64,000 bases of DNA from Murinocardiopsis flavida (GTDB lineage Bacteria; Actinomycetota; Actinomycetes; Streptosporangiales; Streptosporangiaceae). Shown here piece after piece: positions 25,039 to 33,453 of this stretch (the first letter of the stretch is position 1; each line of letters opens with the position of its first letter). The notes under the pieces were generated by a model, which was not told the DNA's origin, made no database searches, and saw only the letters and a program-made list of their open reading frames with translations. Position numbers and translations under genes: made by a program. The stretch lies in the NCBI RefSeq assembly GCF_003014485.1, contig NZ_PYGA01000001.1, forward strand, positions 62,001 to 126,000. Reading direction: 5' to 3'.

Positions 25039-26514
25039 ATGACCACCCCGAGCCACCGGATGCTGATCGGCGGAGTCCGGACCGCCGCGGCGAACGGCAG
25101 GGAGCTGCCGGCGGTCAACCCCTATGACGCCCGCGCGTTCGCGGCCATCCCCGACGCCACACCCGCCGACGTCGACGCCGCGGTCGCCGCCGCGCGCACA
25201 GCGTTCGAGGAGGGCTGGCGCAGGGTCCCCGGTGTGCGGCGCGCGGAGCTGCTGCACCGGCTCGCCGACCTGCTCGACCGCGACGCCGAACGCCTCGGCG
25301 TCCTGGAGTCCACCGACAACGGCAAGCTGGTGCGCGAGACGACCGGGCAGGTCCGGTTCGCCGCCCGCAACTACCGGTTCTTCGCCGGCTACGCCGACAA
25401 GCTGGGCGGCCGCACCATCCCGCTCGACTCGCCGGACATGCTCGACTACACGCTCGCCGAACCCGCGGGCGTCGCGGCGCTGATCACCGCGTGGAACTCG
25501 CCCATGCAGCTCCTCGCCAACAAGCTCGCCCCGGCGCTCGCAGCGGGCAACTGCGTCGTGGTGAAACCGTCCGAGCACGCCTCGATCACCACCCTCGAAC
25601 TCGCCGACCTCATCGAGGAGGCGGGGTTCCCGCCCGGTGTCGTCAACATCGTCACCGGCGGGCCGCAGACGGGCGGCGCGCTGTCCGCGCACCCGGGCCT
25701 CGACCGGATCAGCTTCACCGGCAGCGTGCCCACCGGCCGCGCGATCGCCGCCGCGGCGGCACAGAACCTGATCCCCGCCACCCTCGAACTCGGCGGCAAG
25801 TCCCCCAACATCGTGTTCGCAGACGCCGACCAGGACCGCGCCGTCACCGGGGCCGTCGCGGGGATCTTCGCCGCCGGCGGGCAGACCTGCATCGCCGGCA
25901 GCCGACTGCTCGTACAGGACACGGTGTACGAGCAGGTCGTCGACGCGGTCGCGGAGCGGGCGCGCGCCATCCGGCTGGGCGACCCCCTGGCATCCGACAC
26001 CCAGATGGGTCCGGTCGCCAACCGGCCGCACTACGAGCGGATCCGCGCCGCCGTCGACGCCGGGGCCGCCTCCGGCGCCCGCGCGGTCACGGGGCTCGAC
26101 CCGCTGGAGAGCGACACCGACGGCTACTTCGTGCGGCCGACCGTCTTCGCCGACGTGGACAACGCGTCCCCGCTGGCGCGCGAGGAGGTCTTCGGGCCGG
26201 TCCTCAGCGTGATCCCGTTCGGGGACGCCGAGGACGCGGTGCGCATCGCCAACGACAGCGAGTTCGGGCTGGCCTCCGGCGTGTGGACCAACGACCTCAC
26301 CCGCGCGCACTGGGTCGCCCAGCGGCTGGTCGCCGGGACGGTATGGGTGAACACCTACCGCGCCAGCGCGGCGCAGGCGCCCTTCGGCGGGACCCGCGGC
26401 TCCGGTTACGGCCGCGAGCGCGGCCTCGAAGCACTCCACGAATACCTGACGACCAAGAACGTGATGATCGACCTGTCCGGAGAGACCTCCGACCCGTTCT
26501 CGATCCGCACCTGA
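25039..26514 (+). CDS. Aldehyde dehydrogenase (NAD(P)-dependent)
   Basis: This 491-residue aldehyde dehydrogenase has the full family signature: the catalytic Glu segment LELGGKSPNIV, the catalytic Cys in GGQTCIAG, the cofactor segment GNCVVVKPSEHAS and the C-terminal EEVFGPVLSVIPF and GSGYGRERG. It oxidises an aldehyde to an acid, and the exact substrate is not visible. The ATG at 25039 has a GACGGAG site; an upstream in-frame extension is not protein-like. The next gene starts 16 bp later, so the two form an operon. Confidence 0.92.
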   Translation: MTTPSHRMLIGGVRTAAANGRELPAVNPYDARAFAAIPDATPADVDAAVAAARTAFEEGWRRVPGVRRAELLHRLADLLDRDAERLGVLESTDNGKLVRETTGQVRFAARNYRFFAGYADKLGGRTIPLDSPDMLDYTLAEPAGVAALITAWNSPMQLLANKLAPALAAGNCVVVKPSEHASITTLELADLIEEAGFPPGVVNIVTGGPQTGGALSAHPGLDRISFTGSVPTGRAIAAAAAQNLIPATLELGGKSPNIVFADADQDRAVTGAVAGIFAAGGQTCIAGSRLLVQDTVYEQVVDAVAERARAIRLGDPLASDTQMGPVANRPHYERIRAAVDAGAASGARAVTGLDPLESDTDGYFVRPTVFADVDNASPLAREEVFGPVLSVIPFGDAEDAVRIANDSEFGLASGVWTNDLTRAHWVAQRLVAGTVWVNTYRASAAQAPFGGTRGSGYGRERGLEALHEYLTTKNVMIDLSGETSDPFSIRT

Positions 26515-26530
26515 GCACAGGAGTGACGAA

Positions 26531-27466
26531 ATGAGCGAGACCCCCGAACCGGTGTCGGTGGCACTATGCGGACTCGGCAACATGGGCGGCGCGATCCTGC
26601 CCCGCCTCACGGCGGGCCCCTGGTCGGTCCGCGCGTTCGACCTGGACGGCGACCGCACCCGGGCGGCGGCCGCCGCCCACGGCGCGACGGCGGCGGACGG
26701 GGTCGAGGAGCTCGCGGAGGCCGACGTCGTCGTCCTGTCCCTGCCCTCCCCGCGCGCGTCACTGGAGGTGGCCGCCCGGCTCGCGCCCCTGATGCGGGCC
26801 GGCGCGGTGATCGTCGAGACGTCCACGGTGAACCCGCCCGATATGGAGGCCGTCGGCCGGGTGTGCGCCGACAGTGGGGTCGGCGCGATCGACGCCGCGA
26901 TCCTCTCCGGGGTCGCCCAGATGGCGGCCGGCACCGCCACACTGCTCGTCGGCGGCGAGGAGGCGGACGTGCGGCGCGTGCGCCCGGTACTCGACGCCAT
27001 CAGCGCGTCGACCACCCGGTTCGGCCGGCTCGGCAGCGGAATGGCCGCCAAGGTGATCAACAACGCGGTCGCGCACGCCGTGATGGTCGTCCTCTCCGAG
27101 GCGGGGGCGCTCGCTGCGGCGACCGGGGTGTCGGCCGGTGAGCTCGCCGACCTCCTCGGCGGGCCGGAGGCCGGGCTGACCCGGCCGCTCACCCACCGGT
27201 TCGTGGAGCGGGTCATGCGCGGCGACTACGACGGCGGCATGCCCACCGAGGCGGCCCGCAAGGACTCCACCCTGGCCCTCGCCCTCGCGCAGGAGACGGC
27301 GGTGCCCCTGTTCGCCCTCCAGAGCACGCACACCGTCTACGAACTGGGGATGGCCAACGGGCTGGGCCGCTCCGACTACGCGTCGATCGCCACCCTGTGG
27401 GAGCAGTGGACCGGCCGCCCCATGAACGGCACCCCGGCCGACCCCGCCGACGGAAACCCGGCGTAA
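26531..27466 (+). CDS. NAD(P)-dependent beta-hydroxyacid dehydrogenase (3-hydroxyisobutyrate dehydrogenase family)
   Basis: This 311-residue protein has the N-terminal Rossmann motif GLGNMGGAI and the family phrases IDAAILSGVAQMAAGTATLLVGG and the substrate-site Lys segment GSGMAAKVINNAV. A C-terminal helical domain follows. It oxidises a beta-hydroxyacid, or reduces a semialdehyde or imine, with NAD(P). With the aldehyde dehydrogenase upstream and the divergent carrier it fits a small route for using hydroxy- or semialdehyde acids. GAGTGACG before the ATG is a weak ribosome site. Confidence 0.88.
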   Translation: MSETPEPVSVALCGLGNMGGAILPRLTAGPWSVRAFDLDGDRTRAAAAAHGATAADGVEELAEADVVVLSLPSPRASLEVAARLAPLMRAGAVIVETSTVNPPDMEAVGRVCADSGVGAIDAAILSGVAQMAAGTATLLVGGEEADVRRVRPVLDAISASTTRFGRLGSGMAAKVINNAVAHAVMVVLSEAGALAAATGVSAGELADLLGGPEAGLTRPLTHRFVERVMRGDYDGGMPTEAARKDSTLALALAQETAVPLFALQSTHTVYELGMANGLGRSDYASIATLWEQWTGRPMNGTPADPADGNPA

Positions 27467-27506
27467 CCGGCGGCGACCCGAGCCCCGGCGCCCAACGTCC
27501 CCGCCA

Positions 27507-27632
27507 CCCCCGGGCGAAGGGGGTGTGCGGCGCGACCCTGGTGTCCCCCGGGAGAAGGGGGTGGGCTACCGTCGCGGATGCTTCGCACTCGCGACGGCAA
27601 CTAACCCTCTGTCCACTGGATGCTCCGCACTC
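27507..27632. repeat. Two interleaved pairs of short direct repeats in a gene-free stretch
   Basis: The 19-bp unit CCCCCGGGCGAAGGGGGTG (27507-27525) recurs with one change at 27545-27563, each able to fold as a CCCCC/GGGGG hairpin. A second unit, GGATGCTTCGCACTC (27576-27590), recurs with one change at 27618-27632; the first of these forms the loop of a perfect CCGTCGCG/CGCGACGG stem. A related hairpin with CCCCCGGGG/GGGGGTG occurs at about 45566-45586. The stretch may act as a terminator for the operon to its left. Confidence 0.6.
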
Positions 27633-27683
27633 CTTTCCCACTGGATCAACGGAGTTGGGGGCGTGCGGGCCCTCGCCGGCCCT

Positions 27684-28712
27684 TTATCGGCCCCCGCTCG
27701 AATCCGTCCCCGGGCGGGGGTCCTCTCGCACTACGTCGTGCGCCGCCTTGTCGTCGCGCAGTCCCTGGAAACGGGGGTGCCTCAGCTTGCCGTCGACCGT
27801 CCACTCGGTGAACCCGACCTCGGCGACCAGCTCCGGCCGCACCCAGTGCGCTTCGCGCTCCCCCACCTCGGTGTCGAACGGGGAGGTGGCGCGCGCGATC
27901 GCGTCGAGCCCGGCCCGGAGCCGGCGCAGCGTCCGGTCGTCGAACCCCGTGCCGACCTTGCCCGCGTAGCGCAGCCGCCCGGCGTCGTAGTAGCCCACGA
28001 GCAGCGCGCCGAACCCGGTGCGCGCGCCGCGCGGCGGCGTGAACCCGCCGATGACCAGCTCCTGCCCTGTGACGCACTTGAACTTCAGCCAGTCGTGACT
28101 GCGCTTGGCGCGGTAGCCCGAGTCGCCGCGCTTGGCGATCACCCCCTCCCAACCACGCTCGCACGCCGTCGCGAAGTACGCCTCGCCGTCGGCGTTGCGG
28201 TGCTGGGTGTAGCGCAGCGGTGTGCCCCAGTCCAGTGCGACGCGCAGCAGTGACTTGCGGGTGCGCAGCGGAAGCCGGGTGAGGTCGTAGCCGTCGAGGT
28301 AGGTCAGGTCGAACAGGTAGTAGTACACCGCGACCCCGCTGGCGCGCGCCCGGCGTGCCGACGTCAGCCCGATGCGCTGCTGCAACCGCGCGAAGCTGGT
28401 GCGGCCCCCCTCGAACGCGACCACCTCGCCGTCGGCCGCCAGGTCCGCCGCACCCCGGGCCGCCACCGCCTCGGCGAGCTCCGGGTAGGTCGCGGTGAGG
28501 TCCCTGCCGGTGCGCGAGACCAGGCGCGCGGCGCCGCCCGCCCGCACGGCCAGCACGCGCTGCCCGTCGAGCTTGCGCTCGTACAGCCAGCGGGGGTCCG
28601 AGAAGTAGGACGTGGTCAGGGTCGCCGTCATGGCCTGCGGGCGGTCCGGCACCGCCGCCGGGCGCAGCAGGCCGCGCTGCCGCTCGGGGACCAGGGCCAG
28701 GGGGTCACCCAT
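27684..28712 (-). CDS. ATP-dependent DNA ligase, LigD-ligase-domain type
   Basis: This 342-residue single-domain-type ligase has the adenylation motif K47-L-D-G in LYERKLDGQR. Other nucleotidyltransferase motifs are DGEVVAFEGGRTSFARLQQR, WEGVIAKRGDSGYRAKRS and WLKFKC, and a C-terminal OB-fold follows. It resembles the stand-alone LigC/LigD ligase domain used in end joining or base-excision repair. No Ku gene or LigD polymerase domain lies nearby. The ATG at 28712 gives the usual N-terminus ending in PDRPQAMTATL before the catalytic core. The gene is at the left end of a leftward series but is separated from the pepE gene by 182 bp. Confidence 0.88.
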   Translation of the reverse strand: MGDPLALVPERQRGLLRPAAVPDRPQAMTATLTTSYFSDPRWLYERKLDGQRVLAVRAGGAARLVSRTGRDLTATYPELAEAVAARGAADLAADGEVVAFEGGRTSFARLQQRIGLTSARRARASGVAVYYYLFDLTYLDGYDLTRLPLRTRKSLLRVALDWGTPLRYTQHRNADGEAYFATACERGWEGVIAKRGDSGYRAKRSHDWLKFKCVTGQELVIGGFTPPRGARTGFGALLVGYYDAGRLRYAGKVGTGFDDRTLRRLRAGLDAIARATSPFDTEVGEREAHWVRPELVAEVGFTEWTVDGKLRHPRFQGLRDDKAAHDVVREDPRPGTDSSGGR

Positions 28713-28894
28713 CACAACCCCCGCGCACGCGCACCGCACACCGCCCCCGTTCCAGCAGGCACCGTTTCAGCAGGTCCCCGGCTTACGCGGGGCTGTGCGG
28801 AGAGCTACCCCGACCGCCCGGCGGCACACCTGCGCGCGGCGCGGGTGCGGCGGCAGGCGGCACGGGCACGGGCGCGGGCGCGGCGGCGGGCGGT

Positions 28895-29635
28895 TCAGGA
28901 CCCGACGTCGAACCGCGGCACCGTGTCCAGCAGGAACGACAGGTCGGCGCCCGACGGGTACTCCCGTGGCGCCGAAGCGCGGGTGAACAGCCGCGCCGGG
29001 TGGTCCCCGGCGAGCAGCGCACGGCGCCCCTCCCCCGGAGTCCCCGAGACGCGGAGCCAGCCGCCCTCGCGCAACCCGAGGACGGGGACGTCGTTGCGCT
29101 CCAGGAACTCGGTGATCCGCTGCTCCCTGGTCTCGCCCATGTGGGTGCTGCCGGGGTCGGGGTCGAGGTAATGCGGATTGAGCTGGAACGGCACCAGGCC
29201 CAGCGCCTCGAACGTCGGCGGCTGCGCGATGGGCATGTCGTTGGTGGTGCGCAGCGAGGGCCCCGCCATGTTGGTGCCCGCACTGGACCCGATGTAGGCC
29301 GTACCGGCCGCCACCGCCGCGCGCAGCGGCTCGACGAGGCCGAACGTCCACAGCGCGTCCAGCAGCCGGAACGTGTTGCCGCCGCCGACGAACACCGCGG
29401 CGGCGCCGCGCACGGCCTCGGCGGGCGACTCCGCGCGGTGGACGCCGCGCACCGCGGCCCCCATCGGCTCCAGTGCGGCCCGCACGGTCGCGGTGTAGCC
29501 GTCGTGGTCGGCGTTGGCATACGGGACGAACAGGACGTCGGGGCGGTCGGCGAACAGGGCCGAGAGCGGCTCGCGGGCATGGTCGAGGAAGGCCCGCCCC
29601 GGGGCGGTGGAGTTCGACAGCAGGAGCAGTTCCAC
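28895..29635 (-). CDS. PepE-type dipeptidase (peptidase family S51)
   Basis: This 246-residue protein has the S51 nucleophile elbow G116-S-S118-A-G and the phrase VFVGGGNTFRLLDAL, both typical of alpha-aspartyl dipeptidase (PepE). It also keeps the segment PHYLDPDP(G) with the conserved His. The family cleaves N-terminal aspartyl dipeptides in the cytoplasm. The GTG at 29635 has GAAGGG six bases upstream; a GTG seven codons earlier has none. The gene follows the DUF1177 gene in the same direction with a 25-bp gap, so it is probably part of the transporter/DUF917 cluster, where a peptide product would make sense. Confidence 0.88.
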   Translation of the reverse strand: MELLLLSNSTAPGRAFLDHAREPLSALFADRPDVLFVPYANADHDGYTATVRAALEPMGAAVRGVHRAESPAEAVRGAAAVFVGGGNTFRLLDALWTFGLVEPLRAAVAAGTAYIGSSAGTNMAGPSLRTTNDMPIAQPPTFEALGLVPFQLNPHYLDPDPGSTHMGETREQRITEFLERNDVPVLGLREGGWLRVSGTPGEGRRALLAGDHPARLFTRASAPREYPSGADLSFLLDTVPRFDVGS

Positions 29636-29660
29636 GGGGATCCCTTCCGTCGGCACCCGT

Positions 29661-30593
29661 TCAGGCGGGGAGTTCCCGCAGGTGCGCGAGTGAACCGTAC
29701 ATCCGCACCAGTGCGGCGAACTCCTCGGCGTCGTGCACGGCGACCACGCCCCGACCGAAGTCCTTGGCGACCTCGACGCAGAACCGCGCGGTCTCCTCCA
29801 CGCTCACCAGGTCCGTCGCCCCCGTCCCCGAGCCGGGGACCACCGACTCGGCGGTCACGGCCACGCCCACAACCGGCGCGTCGGTGGCCGTGGCCGGTTG
29901 CAGGATGCTGTTCACGTGGAAGACGCCGTTGCCGTAGGGGGTGATGTCCTGGGTGGTGATCGGCAGGACCGCGGGCGCGCGGCCGCCGACGCGCGCGGCG
30001 ATGTCGAGGAGTCCTTCGCTGACCCGCAGCACCCAGCCCTGGCGGACGGTCGGGGAGATCGCGAAGCCCCGGTGGTTGCACACCCGGTTGCCCTTTGTCG
30101 CGTCGATCGACAGGACCGCGTCCATGCCGTCCTCGACCTCGTTGGCGTTCATCTGCGCCATGTCCACCGGCGAGTTCATGAACGGCACCGGGTCGTGCGG
30201 GAGGGTCGGCGCGTCGGGGCAGACGTGCGTGGTGACGACGACGTCGCCGGGCAGCACGTCGCCGGCCCTGCTCATCGCGCCCAGCTTCGCCGCGGCGGTC
30301 AGCGCCACCAGCGCGCCGTCGGCGTCGGAGACGATGCCGATCTGCTCGGGCCGGGCGCCCACACCGCCGAGGCGGCCGATGATCCCGAGCGTCGGCGCCG
30401 TGCCGCCCCGCGAACGCCCCGCGGACCCGGGGACGAACGCGCGGACGAAGTCGGTGTGCCCCCGATCGCCCGCGACCCGCCGGACGCGGACGTCGCCGAC
30501 ACCGGACTCCCGCAGCAGCGCCGCAAGCGCCTCGCCGTCGGCGTCGCCCCTGTCGATGCGCTCGTGGACCTCGATCGCCTGCCGCCAGACCAT
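29661..30593 (-). CDS. DUF1177-family protein
   Basis: This 310-residue cytoplasmic protein matches the conserved DUF1177 family by overall sequence. Characteristic stretches are GIIGRLGGVGARPEQIGIVSD, VTTHVCPDAPTLPHDPVPFM, MNANEVEDGMDAVLSIDATK and the late TDLVSVEETARFCVEVAKDF. The conserved His, Asp, Cys and Glu residues suggest a hydrolase or metal-dependent enzyme, but no activity is established. It sits between the OPT transporter and the pepE gene in a cluster with AroM and DUF917 proteins, a recurrent genomic company for this family as I recall it. Confidence 0.85.
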   Translation of the reverse strand: MVWRQAIEVHERIDRGDADGEALAALLRESGVGDVRVRRVAGDRGHTDFVRAFVPGSAGRSRGGTAPTLGIIGRLGGVGARPEQIGIVSDADGALVALTAAAKLGAMSRAGDVLPGDVVVTTHVCPDAPTLPHDPVPFMNSPVDMAQMNANEVEDGMDAVLSIDATKGNRVCNHRGFAISPTVRQGWVLRVSEGLLDIAARVGGRAPAVLPITTQDITPYGNGVFHVNSILQPATATDAPVVGVAVTAESVVPGSGTGATDLVSVEETARFCVEVAKDFGRGVVAVHDAEEFAALVRMYGSLAHLRELPA

Positions 30594-30663
30594 CGCCGCC
30601 GCCCTTCCGTCTCTCGTGTGCCGTGCCGTACTGCCGTCCCGGGCCGCCGCGACGGCCCGTCCG

Positions 30664-32340
30664 CTACCGCGCCTTGACGACCGAGCTGAAGAAGCCGTAG
30701 ATCGCGTCGCCCGCGATGACGCCGCCGCCGATGATGGCGAGGGTGGACTCCGCCTCGGGGCCCCTGATCCGCAGGACGGCGATGCGGATGAGCAGCCCGG
30801 CGAGCACCGCCCACCCCGCGATCGGGTCGGCGACGATCAGGCCCGTGGCGAGCATGATGCCCATCTGCCGCCGGGACCCGGCGACGAGCTGGATGAGCGC
30901 GCCCGGTATCGCCCACAGTGCGATCTCGCTGATCGCGCCGGCGTCGAGGCCGGCCTCGATGGTGGTCGCGAACACCTTGCTCGACGGCGCGAACAGCCCG
31001 TTGTCGAAGTACAGGTTGTGGGTGAGTGCGACGACGGCGATCGCCACCGCGCAGCCCACCAGGCCCGCGAGGAGCTGCTGGCGGCGCCCCTCCAGCTCCT
31101 GTGCCGGGTCGCCGCCGCGGCCGCGCAGGATCCACCCGGCCTTGAAGTCGTAGCCGCCGTCGGCGAAGGCGGGGCTGCCCGCCGCGACGAACCCCGACAG
31201 CAGCACGACCGCCGGGGTGGGGAAGCCGAAGAACATGCCCAGCACCAGGAAGACCAGCGCGGTGGCGAACGCCGGGAACCAGCCGGCGTGCATCGCGGAC
31301 AGGCCGACGATGAACTCGGCGGCGATGCACGCCAGCGCGGCGAACAGCGCCCAGAGGAGGAGCTGCACCGGCCCCATCCCGGTGTACAGGCCGCCCGCGA
31401 GGGCGAGGACGATCCCGGCCAGGACGTAGAGGACCGCGCCCTTGCCGAGGCCGCGCAGCGCCTCGCTGTCGTCGCGGGTGAAGCCGTGCTCGGCCGCCCC
31501 GTCCGCCGATCCGGCGCCGCCCCCGGCGGGCGCCGGATCGGCGGGCGGGGCCGCCGCCTCGCCCCGCGACGACCCTGATGCGGCAGGGCGCCGCATCCGG
31601 TGCCGCACGACCAGCACGATCGCCTGGACGAGGGCGACGAGCCCGGCGCCGATCATCATGCCGTGCGGGACGTAGGACTCCGCCATGACGGTGCCGAACA
31701 GCGGGCCGGAGTACCCGGCGAGGAGCAGCCCGGCGCCGAACATGCTGAGCGCCCAGATGTTGCCGATGAACGCCACGCCGAACGCCGACATCGGCACGCC
31801 CAGCGCAGCGCCGCCGACACCGATCAGCGCGCCGTAGCCGAGCACCCTGGCCCGGCGGCCGCCCTTGTCCCCGGCGATGATCGCCTCGGCGGAGGCGATT
31901 CCGGGCGGCCACGCGCCCGAGGCGGGGAAGATCCTGGTGTCGAACAGCCAGTACAGCATCATGAGGTCGATGACCATGGCCATGCTCGCGCCGATGAGCA
32001 TCGGCACCAGCAGGTCCTGGCGGCCCAGCGCCGCGGGGATCCCGATGGTGAGCAGCAGCGAGTTCGCCGCCGCGAACGTGGCCGTGGAGATCGACGTCTG
32101 CACCAGGTTCTGCCGGTGGACCGAGCGGAACCGGAGGAACGCCGCGAGGGGGATCCGGGAGATCAGGATCGCCAGCAGGACCCCGATGATCGAGGTGTTC
32201 GGGGTGACGCCGAGGGTGGTGATGATCTGGAGGCCGATCACCGCCCCGGCGACCGAGGTGAGGATGAGGACGGCGAGCAGCCACGGCTCGAAGGTTTGCG
32301 GGTGGCGCTCTGCTGTCGCGCTCGGCTCAGGTGTCGGCAC
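30664..32340 (-). CDS. OPT/YSL-family oligopeptide transporter
   Basis: This 558-residue permease has about fourteen hydrophobic segments and the OPT-family phrases RIFPASGAWPPGIASAEAIIAG and GRGGDPAQELEGRRQQLLAG. Family members import peptides, glutathione conjugates or metal-chelate compounds with protons. The Pro/Ala-rich loop near residues 245-285 is cytoplasmic by prediction. The GTG start at 32340 overlaps the end of a possible small gene by 14 bases. It is the only transporter of the DUF917/AroM/DUF1177 cluster, which makes a peptide-like or cyclic-amide substrate likely. Confidence 0.88.
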   Translation of the reverse strand: MPTPEPSATAERHPQTFEPWLLAVLILTSVAGAVIGLQIITTLGVTPNTSIIGVLLAILISRIPLAAFLRFRSVHRQNLVQTSISTATFAAANSLLLTIGIPAALGRQDLLVPMLIGASMAMVIDLMMLYWLFDTRIFPASGAWPPGIASAEAIIAGDKGGRRARVLGYGALIGVGGAALGVPMSAFGVAFIGNIWALSMFGAGLLLAGYSGPLFGTVMAESYVPHGMMIGAGLVALVQAIVLVVRHRMRRPAASGSSRGEAAAPPADPAPAGGGAGSADGAAEHGFTRDDSEALRGLGKGAVLYVLAGIVLALAGGLYTGMGPVQLLLWALFAALACIAAEFIVGLSAMHAGWFPAFATALVFLVLGMFFGFPTPAVVLLSGFVAAGSPAFADGGYDFKAGWILRGRGGDPAQELEGRRQQLLAGLVGCAVAIAVVALTHNLYFDNGLFAPSSKVFATTIEAGLDAGAISEIALWAIPGALIQLVAGSRRQMGIMLATGLIVADPIAGWAVLAGLLIRIAVLRIRGPEAESTLAIIGGGVIAGDAIYGFFSSVVKAR

Positions 32341-32530
32341 GGCGGTCTCCTCGCCCGGTCCGTTCGGTCGTGGCGGCCGCGACCCTCGGGGCGGGCGCGG
32401 CTGCGGCTGCGGCTGCGGCCATCGCAGCGGACGCGCCCGCGGTCGCCGGAGCGGGTACGCCCGCGCGCCCGGGGCCGTCGCCGGTGCGCGCCCGTGCCGG
32501 GGCGCACTCCGGCGGCGCGGTCGGAGTCAT
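32327..32530 (-). CDS. Possible small Ala/Pro-rich protein between aroM and the OPT gene
   Basis: A 67-codon frame begins with an ATG overlapping the AroM stop (ATGA) and ends 14 bases inside the OPT start, so it would couple translation of the two flanking genes. The product is Ala/Pro/Arg-rich (MTPTAPPECAPARARTG...) with a run of eight Ala, low complexity and no recognisable domain. It may be a true small protein or only a coupling frame. Confidence 0.35.
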   Translation of the reverse strand: MTPTAPPECAPARARTGDGPGRAGVPAPATAGASAAMAAAAAAAAPAPRVAAATTERTGRGDRRADT

Positions 32531-33201
32531 CGCACCATTTCCCGTGCCAGCGCCGCGACGACGGAGCGCGCGAGCAGAACAGGGATGCTGCCGACGTCGC
32601 TCGCACGGGCGCGCGTCGCCTCCGTGTACCCCATGCAGTCCAGGACGGCCAGGTCGGCGCCCTCGTCGGCGAGCCGGCACACGGCATCGGCCGCGGCGTC
32701 GGGTGCCTCGTCGCCGTAGGGGTCGGCGGCCGCTGTGCGCGGCACGCCCGCGTGGGGCCACCACTTCGCGAGCGCGGCCTCCTGCTGGCGCGGGTCGGGG
32801 CAGACCACGCCGAGCGTCCGCCCCTGCGCCAACCCGGCGACCGCGTGGACCAGCAGGCTGTCGGCGGCGAGGACCGGGCGTGTGTGCGCCAGGTTGCCCA
32901 GGGGGGCGGTGCAGACGACCAGGGTCGCCGCGACCTCGTCGGCCTCGGCGCGCGCGACCGCGCTCTCGACGAGCGGCCGGATGCGGTGGTGGGCCAGCCG
33001 GACCGGGTTGCCGTCGCGCAGCCGGGTGACCAGGACCTCCTCGTCCTGCTCCGGAGCGAGCGCCGCGATGGCGGCGGTGTCGAGTCCGTCGAGCGCCCCG
33101 TGCTCGACGGGTTCGATCCCGTCGAAGGCGGAACCCAGGTCGGGGACGATGTCGGTGCGCGGCGCCTGTCCGATGGTCACGATGCCCAGGCGGGGTGTCA
33201 T
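32527..33201 (-). CDS. AroM-family protein
   Basis: This 224-residue protein resembles E. coli AroM. It has the N-terminal phrase LGIVTIGQAPRTDIVPDL, a mid-segment VVCTAPLGNLAHTRPVL and the late DLAVLDCMGYTEATR, a fold related to Asp/Glu/hydantoin racemases. AroM has no established activity. The ATG at 33201 has GGGAGG eight bases upstream. The racemase-like look fits a pathway that also contains a hydantoinase-type subunit, but this is inference. It is the first gene of the transporter half of the cluster, after a 252-bp gap from the PucR gene. Confidence 0.85.
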   Translation of the reverse strand: MTPRLGIVTIGQAPRTDIVPDLGSAFDGIEPVEHGALDGLDTAAIAALAPEQDEEVLVTRLRDGNPVRLAHHRIRPLVESAVARAEADEVAATLVVCTAPLGNLAHTRPVLAADSLLVHAVAGLAQGRTLGVVCPDPRQQEAALAKWWPHAGVPRTAAADPYGDEAPDAAADAVCRLADEGADLAVLDCMGYTEATRARASDVGSIPVLLARSVVAALAREMVR

Positions 33202-33453
33202 CCGGACGGCCTCCCTTCCTCGTCGCACGGGCCGGTGGTGCTCCGGCCCGCTGCCCACACAAGCACGCGGCCAGGGCACCCGGCCATGTGCACTGTGCCA
33301 GGGTGAACGGCCGGGGCTATGCAGGTAGCAGCGCCTTGCCCGAAAGGTGTCCGCGGAGTTGCCAAGGCATTCCGCGCCCTTTACCTCCGCGACCGCGATC
33401 GAGGGTGCCTCCCACCAGGGAGGGGGCCGCCCGGGCAGGGTGCCGGGCGGGGG

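Noticed and set aside
27507-27632. Attachment site or integron
   Set aside because: No integrase gene or tRNA is nearby; hairpin repeats alone do not support integration.
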